NCBI GenBank assembly: GCA_902651635.1
Contig: CACRSC010000081.1
Span: 98,135 to 128,631, forward strand
DNA length: 30,497 nt
Reading direction: 5' to 3'
Origin: Mastigamoeba balamuthi
Lineage: Eukaryota; Evosea; Mastigamoebida; Mastigamoebidae
Shown here one piece after another: positions 1 through 10,236 of the stretch. The position numbers and the translations under genes were made by a program. Under the pieces are notes generated by a model. It was not told where the DNA came from. It made no database searches and saw only the letters and a program-made list of their open reading frames with translations. Every line of letters begins with the position of its first letter. Position 1 is the stretch's first letter.

Positions 1-10
1 TCCCCTGCAG

Positions 11-756
11 CAAGTCTGTGGGCATCATCCAGTCGCTGTTCCCCCCACACGTCTTCCAGTCGCTGCAGAGGGGCACTCTGCCCAGCGAGCACTTTGAGAT
101 GACGAGCATCCTGTTCTGCGACCTCATCGGGTTCAAGGCGTGGGCCACAGCGACGCCGCCAGAGGCAGTGGCCGAGTTCCTGAGCCACTTCATCGAGGGC
201 CTCGACGCCATCGCGGAAAAGCACGGGGTGATCAAGATCAAGACCATCCTCGACATCTACAGTAAGCCCATTCCCCTCTGGCTTGATCATAATCGCAACT
301 TATCAACGAAGTGACTGCGAACGCAGTGGCTGCGTCAGGAGTACCAGTGCAGGACCCCCAGCACGCACACGTGATGGTGGCCACAGCGCTGGAGTTCCAC
401 AAGTTCGCAAGAGAGCAGACGTACGATGGCAAGAGCAGTGCCAACCTGCGCGTGGGAGTGAGCTCGGGTCCGTGTGCTGGAGGGATCATCGGGAAGAGGA
501 ACTGGATCTACGACCTGTGGTCCGACACTGTCAACGTGGTGCGCTCTGCAATGTCTGTGTCGCCATATGGTGAACTCAGGAGGGGTTTCAGGCAGCGCGG
601 CTGAAGGCCAAGGCCAAGTCTGGGACGGTGATGTGTGATGCTGCGACGTTCTCTTTGACCAACGACACGTACGTTTTCGAGGAGCCCCAGGTAGTACTTC
701 TCAAGGGGAAGGGCGAGCAGACTGTGTATGAGCTTGTCGGAAAGCGCAACACCTGA
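11..756 (+). CDS. Class III adenylyl cyclase, C2 catalytic domain (3' end of a gene truncated by the window edge)
   Basis: Last three exons of a cyclase gene that starts before the window: 11-261, 327-538 and 592-756 (introns of 65 and 53 nt, GT-AG); positions 1-10 are the tail of the preceding intron. The exons join to a complete class III cyclase domain of about 208 residues. Visible residues: first metal Asp in LFCDLIGFK; second metal Asp in TILDIYM (the codon for this Met is split by the first intron); adenine-type Lys in IKIKTI and Asp in YDLW; catalytic Asn and Arg in TVNVAARLK, spaced N-x3-R as in the family. It should therefore convert ATP to cAMP on the cytosolic side of a membrane, paired with another cyclase domain. 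It is closely similar to the C2 domain of the gene ending at 7048, including both intron positions, so the two are tandem paralogues. Everything upstream (sensor, TM, C1) lies outside the window. Family is very sure; adenylyl rather than guanylyl specificity is inferred from two residues. Confidence 0.85.
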
Positions 757-915
757 CTTCAATCTCTTACCCAAAGAAGGCAAATGGTCATTTAAATCCC
801 AAATGTCAGATTAGTTCTCCTTGCTTCAATTTTGGGATGTGGCTCAAATGCTAAGGCCGACGGATAGAGCCTGCATTACCCAATTTCTGAGATGGTACAA
901 AAAGCTGCTACACAC
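757..915. other. Intergenic, 3' side of truncated cyclase gene
   Basis: Moderately AT-rich sequence between the cyclase stop codon and the MITE. No coding potential, RNA gene or clear AATAAA-type signal seen. Together with the MITE and 1173-1242 it separates the truncated cyclase from the dead C1 copy. Confidence 0.5.
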
Positions 916-1172
916 TAGGGGGTTTAAGCAGCAGGATTCCGAGTGGCTTCACGCCCGAGTATACAAAAATGGATATTCGTTTCGTGGTTCGCCAAGTCTC
1001 GTATTACGACTCGCGAAATTAAGCAGTCGGATTCGTGATGAGAATCTAGCGTCAAACACGACATGTGGCGGTGTTCACACGCGGTTTACGAGGCGGAAAA
1101 ACGACTCAAAGCCCTCCGAGTCGTTTTCCTATCTCGGATTCCCTCCCGGAATCCGGCTGCTTAAACCCCCTA
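916..1172. mobile_element. MITE with terminal inverted repeats and TA target duplication
   Basis: Positions 918-1170 start with GGGGGTTTAAGCAGC and end with its perfect reverse complement GCTGCTTAAACCCCC. The similarity goes on inward, with GGATTCCG on the left answered by CGGAATCC on the right. Both ends are flanked by TA (916-917 and 1171-1172), the target site duplicated by Tc1/mariner-type elements. A further degenerate copy of the subterminal motif (TTAAGCAGTCGGATTC) lies inside near 1019-1035. At 253 bp with no transposase frame it is a non-autonomous element. The superfamily is inferred from the TA duplication alone. Confidence 0.8.
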
Positions 1173-1242
1173 CTGGCCAGTCGACTACTTTGCACTTATC
1201 CTGATTCAGATTATCTCGGCTCTCCGCAGTCACAGAAATCAC

Positions 1243-2113
1243 TTGTAGAATGCCGGTGAGAGGCTGAAGCTGGCAGAAAAACACGAGCTGCAAAACGTCA
1301 CGCGGGCTGTGAATAAGCTCCTCGTGGCTCGAGCACAGAACAGAGTACGAACACAAAAACCCTGCGAGACATGGAAGAGCCTTAAGTATGGCTCAAAGGC
1401 TCATGAGCTGACTATGCCCGTATTCAGAGCACATCATGCAGAACCTGTACCCCCGCGAGGTGCTGGCCCGGGTCAAGGGGGATCAGCCCTGCAACATGAC
1501 GTTCCCCGACACGTCTGTCCTCTTTGCCTACATCTGCAACTTCACTCTCTGGTTCTCCATCTTCTGTCCCCCGTCGGCGTTGTTGCAACTGCGAAACGCT
1601 CAAGCACCCCCCTCAGTTGTGACGCAGACCCTGAACGGGGTTCAGCAGAATGGACGAGTAATAAGCGAAGGCGCAACAAAAGTCATCACCATCGGCGACT
1701 GCTTCGGTAGGGTTCCATATATATATTGGGCTCACAGTGACGCAGTTGTTGTAAGCGCTTTTTTGAATAACGACACGCATTGTGCTCGGACTATCACCAA
1801 CGTGGCCCTCAAGTTCACAAGGTACGGTGGATGTTGGCTCGTATTCGATCTGAGTCCCAACAACGCAGGTTGTGCCACAACAACGTAATGGCCGGGACGC
1901 AGCAAGAACTTCAGTTCCGGGTGGGCATCGCCTCGGGCCAGTGCCATAGTGGGTCTCAAAAGGAAGTTCTTCGAGATCTGGGGCCCCTCTGGTTCTCTTC
2001 AAACGGAATTACCTCCTCCTGACTCACAATTTGTTTTCCAGTGACACTGAGTCAGCAGGTTCGGTAGTCGGCCTCCCTGGTCAGCTCTTGTGCTGCCACC
2101 GCACGAAGTGACT
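1243..2113 (+). pseudogene. Decayed C1 cyclase domain with HAMP-like linker
   Basis: Aligns throughout with 3763-4690 of the intact downstream gene, exons and introns alike, from the HAMP-like linker (GERLKL region) to the VTLSQQ segment. It is broken in several ways. There is a 2-nt deletion after the linker (CTCGTGGCTCGAGC against CTCGTGGCCCTTGAGC). A 2-nt and a 4-nt deletion occur in the exon before TKVITIGD, the second making a stop where the intact gene reads DEYVMSEG. The VGLKKK region is also garbled. The metal-binding Asp of VLFADICNF is changed to Tyr (VLFAYICNF). No sensor, TM or C2 remains next to it, so it is a leftover of a duplicated or rearranged cyclase gene between two living copies. 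No product expected. Confidence 0.85.
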
Positions 2114-2448
2114 ATTGAACACATACATAGTGCTCATGCCAGCTCATGTGCACCTGAACAGCCCCTAAAATGGCACGTGGAATTGGAGTACCTGCATCAG
2201 AGAGGCAGAGGACCCCGGAAATAAATGAGTGCCCCGCGATATCGGCACCGGCGCAGTGGATTTCGGCTGGGTATCTTGATAGGCACAAAACCGCAAATTG
2301 AGAAGGTTAGCGTCTGTCCGAACATTCCTATAATTCCTATAAAATATGATACGCATTTTGCACTGTCTTCGGGTTTTCGGTGACATTCCACGGGCGAAGG
2401 CCTCCCATTTTTGGCATTCCTTGGCAGTATTGAAAAGAACATTTTTAN
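2114..2448. other. Gap upstream of the intact cyclase gene
   Basis: No gene seen. By homology with the second half of the downstream gene, a first exon encoding the N-terminal membrane segment should lie here or further upstream, but I find no convincing hydrophobic frame. The base at 2448 is N. If it is G, the sequence reads TTTTTAG and would be a normal 3' splice site for the first recognisable exon. Confidence 0.4.
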
Positions 2449-5400
2449 GGCGACGCTCTTCTACGAGATCCTCGACAGCCAGCTCACTACACTGGAGCTC
2501 GAGGTCGTGAACCTCGCCTGGCAGGTGAGGGCAGAGAGCGCTCCCTTTGGCGATCGAAGTTGGAGATTTGCATCAAATAACGGAGCGCACAACCAGGACG
2601 ACATCTACAAGTACATCGCGGACGGCGACCCCAGAGGCGACTACTGGACGATGTACTTCGACACCAAGGCCTTCCTGGGCTACGCCAACATGGTGGCGCT
2701 GCTATTCATGCTCCCGAACGGGACGGTGCGACCCTGTCTGTCATTCGGGCCAAAGGACTCGGTTCTCTCGTTTTCCGTTCCTGGTAGTTCGGGTTTGGAA
2801 CGACGTCCATGGCTCCGCGGGCGGCAACAACAGTGGCGACACAGCTGACCTCGATGCCTGGCAGATGCTCAACGGGATGATGTGGAACGCAGACCAGACA
2901 GAGGCGATCCGGCCGTCGCCGGTCTTCACGCAGCAGATTACGTCGACGCTGCTCGCCAGGGGCAAGGCCGACGGCCTCTTCTGGATCCCCGAAACGTCTG
3001 AGCCCTCATGTGATCTTCCTTGACCCCCATATTCCAGCGAGTCTCTGGTGATCGTTCAGACCGAGCACGTGCTGCACATTGACCTCTCAGGCCCACCAAT
3101 GGGGTGGGTGGTGTTCGCCCGCAGCCCTTTCTCGATTCTGAGCCAGATGGTCGACACCACCAACGTCTGCGCCTCTCTGTATGAATGGGCGATGCCGCGT
3201 ATGTGACTAACACCTTCCAGATTGACAAACACTTCTGGCCTCGGCAGCATCGCCTCTGTGTGGGGCGGCACACATCTCGGGCTAAAGGGCCAGATCACAG
3301 GCGAGGGTGTGGCCTCTACCGCCTATTGACCACCGCACAGGGCGAAATGTGGGTCATGTTGTGGCGCCGGCGTCGGCGTTCGAGGAGGCGGGGATGACGT
3401 GCTCCGCCTCCGAGAACCAGACGCACGACACGTATCTGGCAATCGGCATGGTCATCGATGACGAGATGGGTGTCTCCAGGATCAGCATCCTCCTGCGTGG
3501 CATCCGCGTCGACGCTCCCACGATTGCATCCAGTACGAATGGCGATTACCTGTCCGAGCAGCAACTGACCCTTCGAGCACAGCCACGCGGTACCTGATCA
3601 TCATCTGCTGCTGCTCGCTGTTTGCGCTGCTGTGTCTCGTGGCTGTTCTGCTCGAGTTCTTCGTCATTCACGTCCTGTCGACGCTGTCCAAGAAGATCGT
3701 CTACGTGTCCTCCAACATGGTATCACTCGCAGTGCTAGCCGCTGCCTTCATTTGACAGCGGGAGCGTAGAACAACGGCGAGAGGCTGAAGCTGACGGGAA
3801 AGCACGAGCTGCGCAACGTCACGCGAGCGGTGAACAAGCTTCTCGTGGCCCTTGAGCACAGAACGGAGTACGAACTCGATATACCTCTGTTGTCAGAGAA
3901 CAGTCGGAAGCTCTTCCGAGTTGTGGTGGCACATGAGATTCACTGCCTTACTTTCATTTCAGACAAACAGAGCATATCATGCAGAACCTGTACCCCCGCG
4001 AGGTGCTGGCCCGAATAAAAAGAGACCAGCCCTGCAACATGACGTTCCCCAGCACTTCTGTCCTGTTTGCCGACATCTGCAACTTCACTCTCTGGTTCTT
4101 CCTCCGTTTTTCTCATGCAATAAAGACCACGAAACACTCATGAACTTCCCAGGTCTTCAGCTCTGGAGCCCTCAGTTGTGACGCAGTACCTGAACGGGGT
4201 GTTCAGCAGAATGGACGAGTACGTGATGAGCGAAGGCGCAACAAAAGTCATCACCATCGGCGACTGCTACGGTTGGGTTCCAAACAGCTAGTTTGCTCAC
4301 AGCGCGCAGTTGTTGTGAGTGGAATGCTGAACAACGACACGCACTGTGCTCGGACGATCGCCAACGTGGCCCTCAAGTTCTCTCGGTGTGCATACCTTAC
4401 ATTCATTCTCCTCTCACTCTTCCTCGCATATGCAGGCTGTGCCACAACAACGTGATGGCTGGGTCGCAGCAAGAACTCCAGTTCCGCATGGGAATCGCCT
4501 CTGGCCCATGCAACAGCGCCATGGTTGGCCTCAAGAAGAAGTTCTTCGAGATCTGGGGTCCCTCTGGTTCTCTTTAAATGAACTTATTTCAACCGACTGA
4601 CAATTCGTTTCTCAGTGACTCTGAGCCAGCAGATCCAGGAGTCAGCTGCCCCTGGACAGATTCTGTGTTGTGACCTCACGAGGAGTGGGTTGGGGAGCGG
4701 CAACGGGCTCTTCAACTTCGAGGCTGCTACTGCGCTTACGGACGGGGCTGAGCAGGTGGCCGTCTGGAGGATCTGCACGGGAGTCAACGAGGACCTCAGC
4801 ACAGAGTGTGAGTCCGAGAGGTCCATGTCGTCCAACGGGCTTCTGAGCATCATGGCCGGCGACAGTGGCATCGACTACACCGACGACAGCATCTCACTGG
4901 CCAAGAAGGTGACGACGTCGCTGAGGTTCGGGGCTGTGGTGGGCATCGTCGTGCTGCTGGCTGTGTCTGTGGCAGCGCTGATCGGGTTCCTGTTCGCGAC
5001 GCTCAACACGACGACAGCGACGCTGGTGAAGAACAGAGCGACGGCGGACATGGGCAGAGTGTCCAGCGCCATCGAGTCCTCGCTCTATGACCTGCGCTTG
5101 GCAACTTCCGCGTTTGGTGGCTGGGTACACTCAACTGCCCTCATTGCATTGCTCCTTACAGAACATCAGGATATTGCAGTGACCTACGTCCTCGCGGCGG
5201 ATCCCAACTCGTGGTTCTGGAACACGTTCTTCGCAGACGGATCAATGGTCAAGGGCCCCCGGATGGATGGCGTCGTCTACTTCATGATCAACGGGACCGT
5301 GCTCAACAGCATGGCCTACGACGCCTGGTCCGACAGCTTCAGAAACATCACCGAGGACGAGACCACTGTTCTCTGGCAGAAACTCCAGACCGGACCACAG

Positions 5401-7048
5401 ATCACTGGGCTTGTTCACGACCCGGTCTCGTGCGTCGCAGCTCCTTCGCTCGGGTTCCTTTGCTGACTCATCATTGCGGCACCGCCCAGAGGGGTGACAA
5501 GGCTGGCGGCGTCGTTCCCAGTGCAGACAATGCCAGACTCGCCTGTTGCCGGGTATGTCGTGTTCCTGCACGACGTGAGAGCTGTGCTGCCCGCCAAGGC
5601 GGGGCTGATGCACATGTGTCTGGGCGTCCTTTTCAACAGAGAAGCGACTGTGGGCCCTCTGCGGGGCCTCTGGCTCCATGACAAACCAGTGGACGTGGGA
5701 TCTACCATTCCCAGTGAGCCCCTGTCGTCCCATCCAGTCCTGGTCCTGCCCTCTGACGGCAGCTCGCAGGCGGCTCTGTGGCCAGCGTTGCCGTCAGTGG
5801 ATCTGGAGCCTTGTCACGAGTTTACTACACATGTCCAGACAGTAATGTCTTTAGTTCGTCCTTCGTCAACACCTCAATGATTGTCGAGGGCTCGACATTT
5901 GCCGACATGGTCCGTTGATGAGCCCTTACACCCCGCTCTTAACTGTCTCTACTCCTCAGAGAGGAGAGCCAAGCCTTCTGTTGTTAGCTATCCGAAACCA
6001 GGACTTGCTGGCGGACGTGAAGGCAGTGCTATCCAGCCTCTGTGGCGTCGGGGTGGCTGTGCTGGTGTTTGTGCTGGGCGGAAGTGTGCTGCTCATGGAG
6101 CTCATTGTCTTCCGCGGGCTGGCTCGCCTCTCGAGGTCCATCATCGAGGTCACCTCCACCTCGTCCTCCAAGGACACTGTCAAGCTGCAGGGTAACGAGC
6201 AGCTCCGAGGCATCGCCCGCTCCATCAACTTCCTCCTCAGTTCCCGCGATGAACAGCACAAGTTCGATGCTCTCTTCTGCACTGCCACTGACTGGTTCCC
6301 TGCAGCAAGTCTGTGGGCATCATCCAGTCGCTGTTCCCCCCACACGTCTTCCAGTCGCTGCAGAGGGGCACTCTGCCCAGCGAGCACTTTGAGATGACGA
6401 GCATCCTGTTCTGCGACCTCATCGGGTTCAAGGCGTGGGCCACAGCGACGCCGCCAGAGGCAGTGGCCGAGTTCCTGAGCCACTTCATCGAGGGCCTCGA
6501 CGCCATCGCGGAGAAGCAAGGGGTGATTAAGATCAAGACCATCCTCGACATCTACAGTGAGCTTGCTCCCTATCACATTTATTTAAACCCACAGCTAATC
6601 ACTCAAATGAACTGTGAGCGCAGTGGTGGCATCAGGGGTGCCAGTGCAGGACTCCAAGCACGCACACGTGATGGTGACCACAGCGCTTGAGTTCCACAAG
6701 TTCGCGAGAGAACAGATGTACGATGGCAAGAACAGTGCCAGCCTGCACGTGGGGGTGAGCTCGGGTCCGTGTGCTGGAGGGATCATCGGGAAGAGGAACT
6801 GGATCTACGATCTGTGGTCAGACACTGTCAACATGGTAGGTTTCCTTGGATTGTTGCTTCACTTATTCTAACAATGTGTAATGCAGGCAGCAAGGCTCAA
6901 GGCCAAGGCCAAGGCAGGCGCTGTGCTGTGTGACTTAACTACATTCTCACTGACCTCTGATACCTATGATTATGGCGAGCCACAGAAGATCGTGCTCAAG
7001 GGTAAGGGTGAGCAGACAGTTTTCGAGCTGATTGGAAAGAGGGATTGA
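2449..7048 (+). CDS. Twin-domain receptor adenylyl cyclase (sensor-TM-HAMP-C1-TM-sensor-TM-HAMP-C2)
   Basis: Exons read: 2449-2524, 2597-2735, 2788-2995, 3038-3178, 3221-3306, 3341-3469, 3583-3719, 3770-3888, 3963-4094, 4153-4271, 4310-4385, 4436-4566, 4616-5116, 5162-5429, 5490-5909 (with an unresolved frame change near 5810-5830), 5960-6261, 6306-6556, 6624-6835 and 6887-7048. Domains in order: extracellular sensor 1 (2449-3590); TM helix (YLIIICCCSLFALLCLVAVL, 3591-3650); HAMP-like linker (LSTLSKKIVYV... to EHRTEYEL); cyclase C1 (3963-4800); TM (FGAVVGIVVLLAVSVAALIG); sensor 2 (5010-6010); TM (VAVLVFVLGGSVLLMELIVF); HAMP-like linker (LARLSRSIIEV...); cyclase C2 (6306-7048). C1 keeps both metal Asps (VLFADICNF, TIGDCYVVVSG), but the N-x3-R motif reads VTLSQQIQ. 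C2 has both Asps, Lys (IKIKTI), Asp (YDLW), Asn and Arg (TVNMAARLK). The C1/C2 pair thus makes one complete ATP site, as in animal membrane cyclases. The last intron (6836-6886) has a CTAAC branch site. The N-terminal exon is not identified. It probably makes cAMP in response to an outside ligand; the ligand is unknown. Confidence 0.85.
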
Positions 7049-9689
7049 CGATTGAATCCTGGCTGATCCATCGAGTCTCAGCACATTCCTGAAGTGATTT
7101 TGTGCAACAATGTACTTCTAGAATTCGTGAACAATGGTCTCGCACTCAATGAGATTCAATTGGTTGGGGGGTTTCAGGAATATTCTGGGTGAAAGTGGTT
7201 CCAAAACATCCTCCTGGCTTCCTCAGATCTGTGCTCCCATCCATCGGGCTCGAGCTACTGTATTCCTTTTCGGTGTTATTCATCTGATTATTTTTTCTTT
7301 TCTGTTAGAGCCCAATTCTCTCGACTAATTGATGACAGTTCTGGTTCAGAAAACAACAGAGCACTTACAGTTGTTGTACTAACTCGTCTCGTTATCCCGA
7401 ACACAACGTTGTACTGCAGATCCCTCTCGACCACTACCCACCCTCGGAATGCGCGTGTCTCAAAGGCATGGGTGCTGCATCAGATGAAGGTGCTACTTAT
7501 GGAGAATTCAGGGGACCTCTGCAGTCTGTTGCCCTCTTCCCTCTGCTCGTCCTGCTTCCCCTGCATCGCTTTGCTGCTGCCACTCAGCAGCAGTACCCCC
7601 AGGACCTCGCCCACGGCCGTGCTGCTGTGCTGGTGGGGAAGGCGATACCCAGGACCCTGAAGGAGCTCTTCAGGAACTGCCGAGGGCTCAGCAACTGGCT
7701 GCTTGCCATGCACGAGCTCTTAGCATGCCAGCACTGCCCCGAGAGGCAGTAGGCCTGGGCACCTTCTCCTGGTCTGCGCGACACCCTCAGGGCCGTCAAT
7801 TTATCACTGTATGGCAGTCCTCTCAGCCTTTGCGTACTGGCTGGCCTACCTGGGGCGATGACTGGGGATTTGAAGAAGGCAGCTGTGCAGGCCCTGGCAG
7901 TTGCGTGTGACAGGGGTGGCAGCAACTGCAACTGCAGCAGCAGGTCAGTGCTAATGGCATAGAAACTCAGCCGCGAGCCCCTCTGTGCCCACCAGGGCAG
8001 CGAAGGATGCCTGCATGCTGCAGAGGGGACTCAAGACTGTGCGGGTCCTCACTGCTGCACGGAACAATCTGTCATACCAGAACGCCCTGCACAGTAAGCA
8101 TCGTGCTCGCACTTCAGTGAACGTGCACTTGCTCCCTCACCATGCAGTCCTGTGGCCAGAGGTGTACTATCTGACAGGCTTTGAGATGGCATGCACTGCA
8201 CTGCGAGCACCCCAAAATAGTGCTGGCAGAGCCTCTGCATGCATCAAGAGTCAAGCCCAATGCAGTACAGATTCAGTTGTTGACACCGTGTGTGCTGACT
8301 CTGACAGAAAACTGTGTTCAATACAAGACCAAGAATATTTTGTCTTATTTGGGCCTTTTACACAGAGTGCTGCACGTTTCAAGGGTCCAGATGCTGAATT
8401 CAAGATCATATGCTGGGTATTGACATGTACTGTTGAACTGAGATTCTTGTTGAGCTGTGGCTTGCAACTGCTCTTGCAGTAATCTCTGAAGCACCTCATT
8501 CAGTGCATCGTGGCAGCCTCACAGTCCTTTGCCCTGGCAACTAGGTTAGATTGCCAATGTGTCAGCAAGTCGTTCCTATGTGCAATTGTTTTCAACGAGG
8601 AGGCATTATGGTTGGACAGTTCAATTCAGTCTCTGATATAAACACTGTATTGTAATCTGCTGAGAATCTAAATATACAAGAGATTAAGATATTTCCTTTA
8701 GTTTTTCAGTTGGTAACTTTGGCAGAAAGAGCATTGTTCTTATCAGTATAATAAACACCTGGCCTTGGCTTTCATGCAGCATTCTGTGCCCTCTTCTCCT
8801 TGTTCTTCCTTCTTTTCTCTCGGCCTTCTTAGCTAACAGTGCCATGTTGAACTCCGTTAAAGTGAGAATCCATGTCCATCAAGGCCCTTATGGCATGAGA
8901 CTTGATGAAGAGCGTGCTGTAAGATGCACAAGTGGCCAAGACCGATCCTGGGGTTGTATGGCTTCAGGAATGCATAAGGAAACACACCTTTGATTTTTGC
9001 TAGTATAGTTTCATTATGAGTGGCCTTACCATCATGCCCAGGAGGATGTCATGCCTCTCCTCATTGTTGACATTCACAGGGATTTAAGTAAGATTCTTCA
9101 AGAGGCTGTTCTTGAAGATGACATTGATGACCAGATCAAGCAGCTGAAGGATGTGTGATGCAGGCAAACTCACTGCTGCAATCTTGTGGTTTGAGCATGA
9201 ACTTAAGTGCAATGCTGTCAGCATGTGACCTATGGTTTTTCAACAAACACAATCACGGGCCACTTATCAGACTGATTGTGATCATAGATTCCCCCTTGGG
9301 TACGAAAACCTGCTCAACCCAGCTCCTGAACAGGCACCTCATGATCCATTCCTTGTTGCTCCTCCAAAGTTAATGTGATCGAGGTGCTTTTTGATGCAGA
9401 CAAGTGTCGTCATGAAAGGCAGGATTACTGTGGCTTGGGCGGGTTTTGGCTTCTGCTCAGTCCAGATGTTCCTCAAAAGGAAAGACAACCGTGAAGGACA
9501 GCCTGAATATTCGTGAGCACAAACGACTTCATCTGGCGTTTTGTCACGGCCCGAAGAGAATCTTGCGTCAACCAGTCAACGTGGCTGATTCGTCGTCACA
9601 CATAGGCAATATCTGGATATTCTCATCAGCAGACCCGCAACCGACGCTACACACCGCGCGCAACGCACCCGCACCATCCACCCGGCAGA
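7049..9689. other. Long stretch without a supportable gene; isolated exon-like pieces
   Basis: Several open frames exist (for example 7468-7752 and 7985-8482), but none has a domain, a consistent splice structure or bias that convinces me. Two pieces look exon-like on the plus strand. One is about 8860-8923, ending at a GTAAGA donor and reading VKVRIHVHQGPYGMRL. The other is 9011-9159, after a TATAG acceptor, reading HHAQEDVMPLLIVDIHRDL and ending with a stop at 9159. The minus strand of 9010-9370 also reads protein-like in patches but with stops. These may be remnants of an unrecognised gene. From about 8640 to 8760 the DNA is AT-rich. 9440-9689 is the upstream region of the next gene. Confidence 0.3.
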
Positions 9690-10195
9690 ATGAAGGCGAT
9701 AACCGCTGCGCTGGCCCTGGCCGCGATGCTCTCTGTTGCGTCGGCCCTCTCGCTGAACCCGTGCTCGTACTGCAAGTACTGCAACTTCTGCCAGCTGTGC
9801 CCCAAGTGCCCCTGCACCTGTGCGCCCACCCCTCAGCCCAGCCCAGCCCAGCACAGCACAGCACAGCACAGCACATGCTCAGGCTCGGTCCCCTCCCCAC
9901 GCCCGCCGCAGACGAGGCCTGCGAGTACTGCCCGTACTGCTCGTACTGCAAGTTCTGCAACCTGTGCACGAGCGTCTGCGAGGGCGCCGTCGCCAAGACG
10001 CTCGCCAGCGGCTGGGAGAGCGTCGCCGCCACGTTCGGCTTCAGCGCGCCCGAGTCGGCCCCTGACGTCAGCGACATCGACAGGGTCGTCGCCGACGAGG
10101 CCCGCAAGGCCCGCGCCCGCGGCCAGACCCCCATCATGCCCGGCGAGGCCGCTGCCCAGCCCGCCGCCGAGGGCGACAAGAAGAAGGAGCTGTGA
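9690..10195 (+). CDS. Small secreted CxxC-rich protein with KDEL-like C-terminus
   Basis: Exons 9690-9819 and 9912-10195 are joined by a 92-nt GT-AG intron with a CAGCCCAGCACAGCAC-type short repeat. The product is about 137 residues. The ATG at 9690 starts a clean signal peptide (MKAITAALALAAMLSVASAL). Next come two Cys arrays with paired aromatic and Cys residues, PCSYCKYCNFCQLCPKCPC and CEYCPYCSYCKFCNLC, ending SVCEG. The rest is a charged, Ala-rich tail that ends GDKKKEL. The last four residues, KKEL, resemble the KDEL/HDEL family of ER-retrieval signals, so an ER-lumen protein is more likely than a secreted one. The layout recalls the Cys-rich lumenal tails of sarcoplasmic/ER histidine-rich calcium-binding (HRC-type) proteins; this is a resemblance only. 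GC-rich at third positions like its neighbours. The last 13 nt of the CDS start a 51-bp direct repeat found again at 10825. Confidence 0.7.
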
Positions 10196-10233
10196 CGTCG
10201 CCGTGACGTGGCAGACCTGTCGAGCACATGCAC
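10183..10233 (+). repeat. 51-bp perfect direct repeat, copy 1 (end of CxxC-rich gene)
   Basis: Runs from the last codons of the CxxC-rich gene (GAAGGAGCTGTGA) into the 3' flank and matches 10825-10875 base for base. The undetermined base at 10234 lies immediately after it. The repeat includes two TGACGT words. Confidence 0.9.
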
Positions 10234-10236
10234 NCA

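Noticed and set aside
283-604. Unspliced frames crossing the cyclase introns as independent small proteins
   Set aside because: They are intron read-throughs. Spliced exons restore the conserved DIYM and N-x3-R motifs exactly.
7468-8482. Frames of 94 and 165 codons as genes
   Set aside because: No domain, no codon bias and no splice logic. Alternative frames over the same bases are equally open.
10060-10210. TGACGTCA/TGACGTC words resembling cAMP-response elements, tempting because of the cyclase genes
   Set aside because: One is inside coding sequence and the others are at the stop codon. CREB-type control is not established in such organisms, and short palindromes occur by chance in GC-rich DNA.
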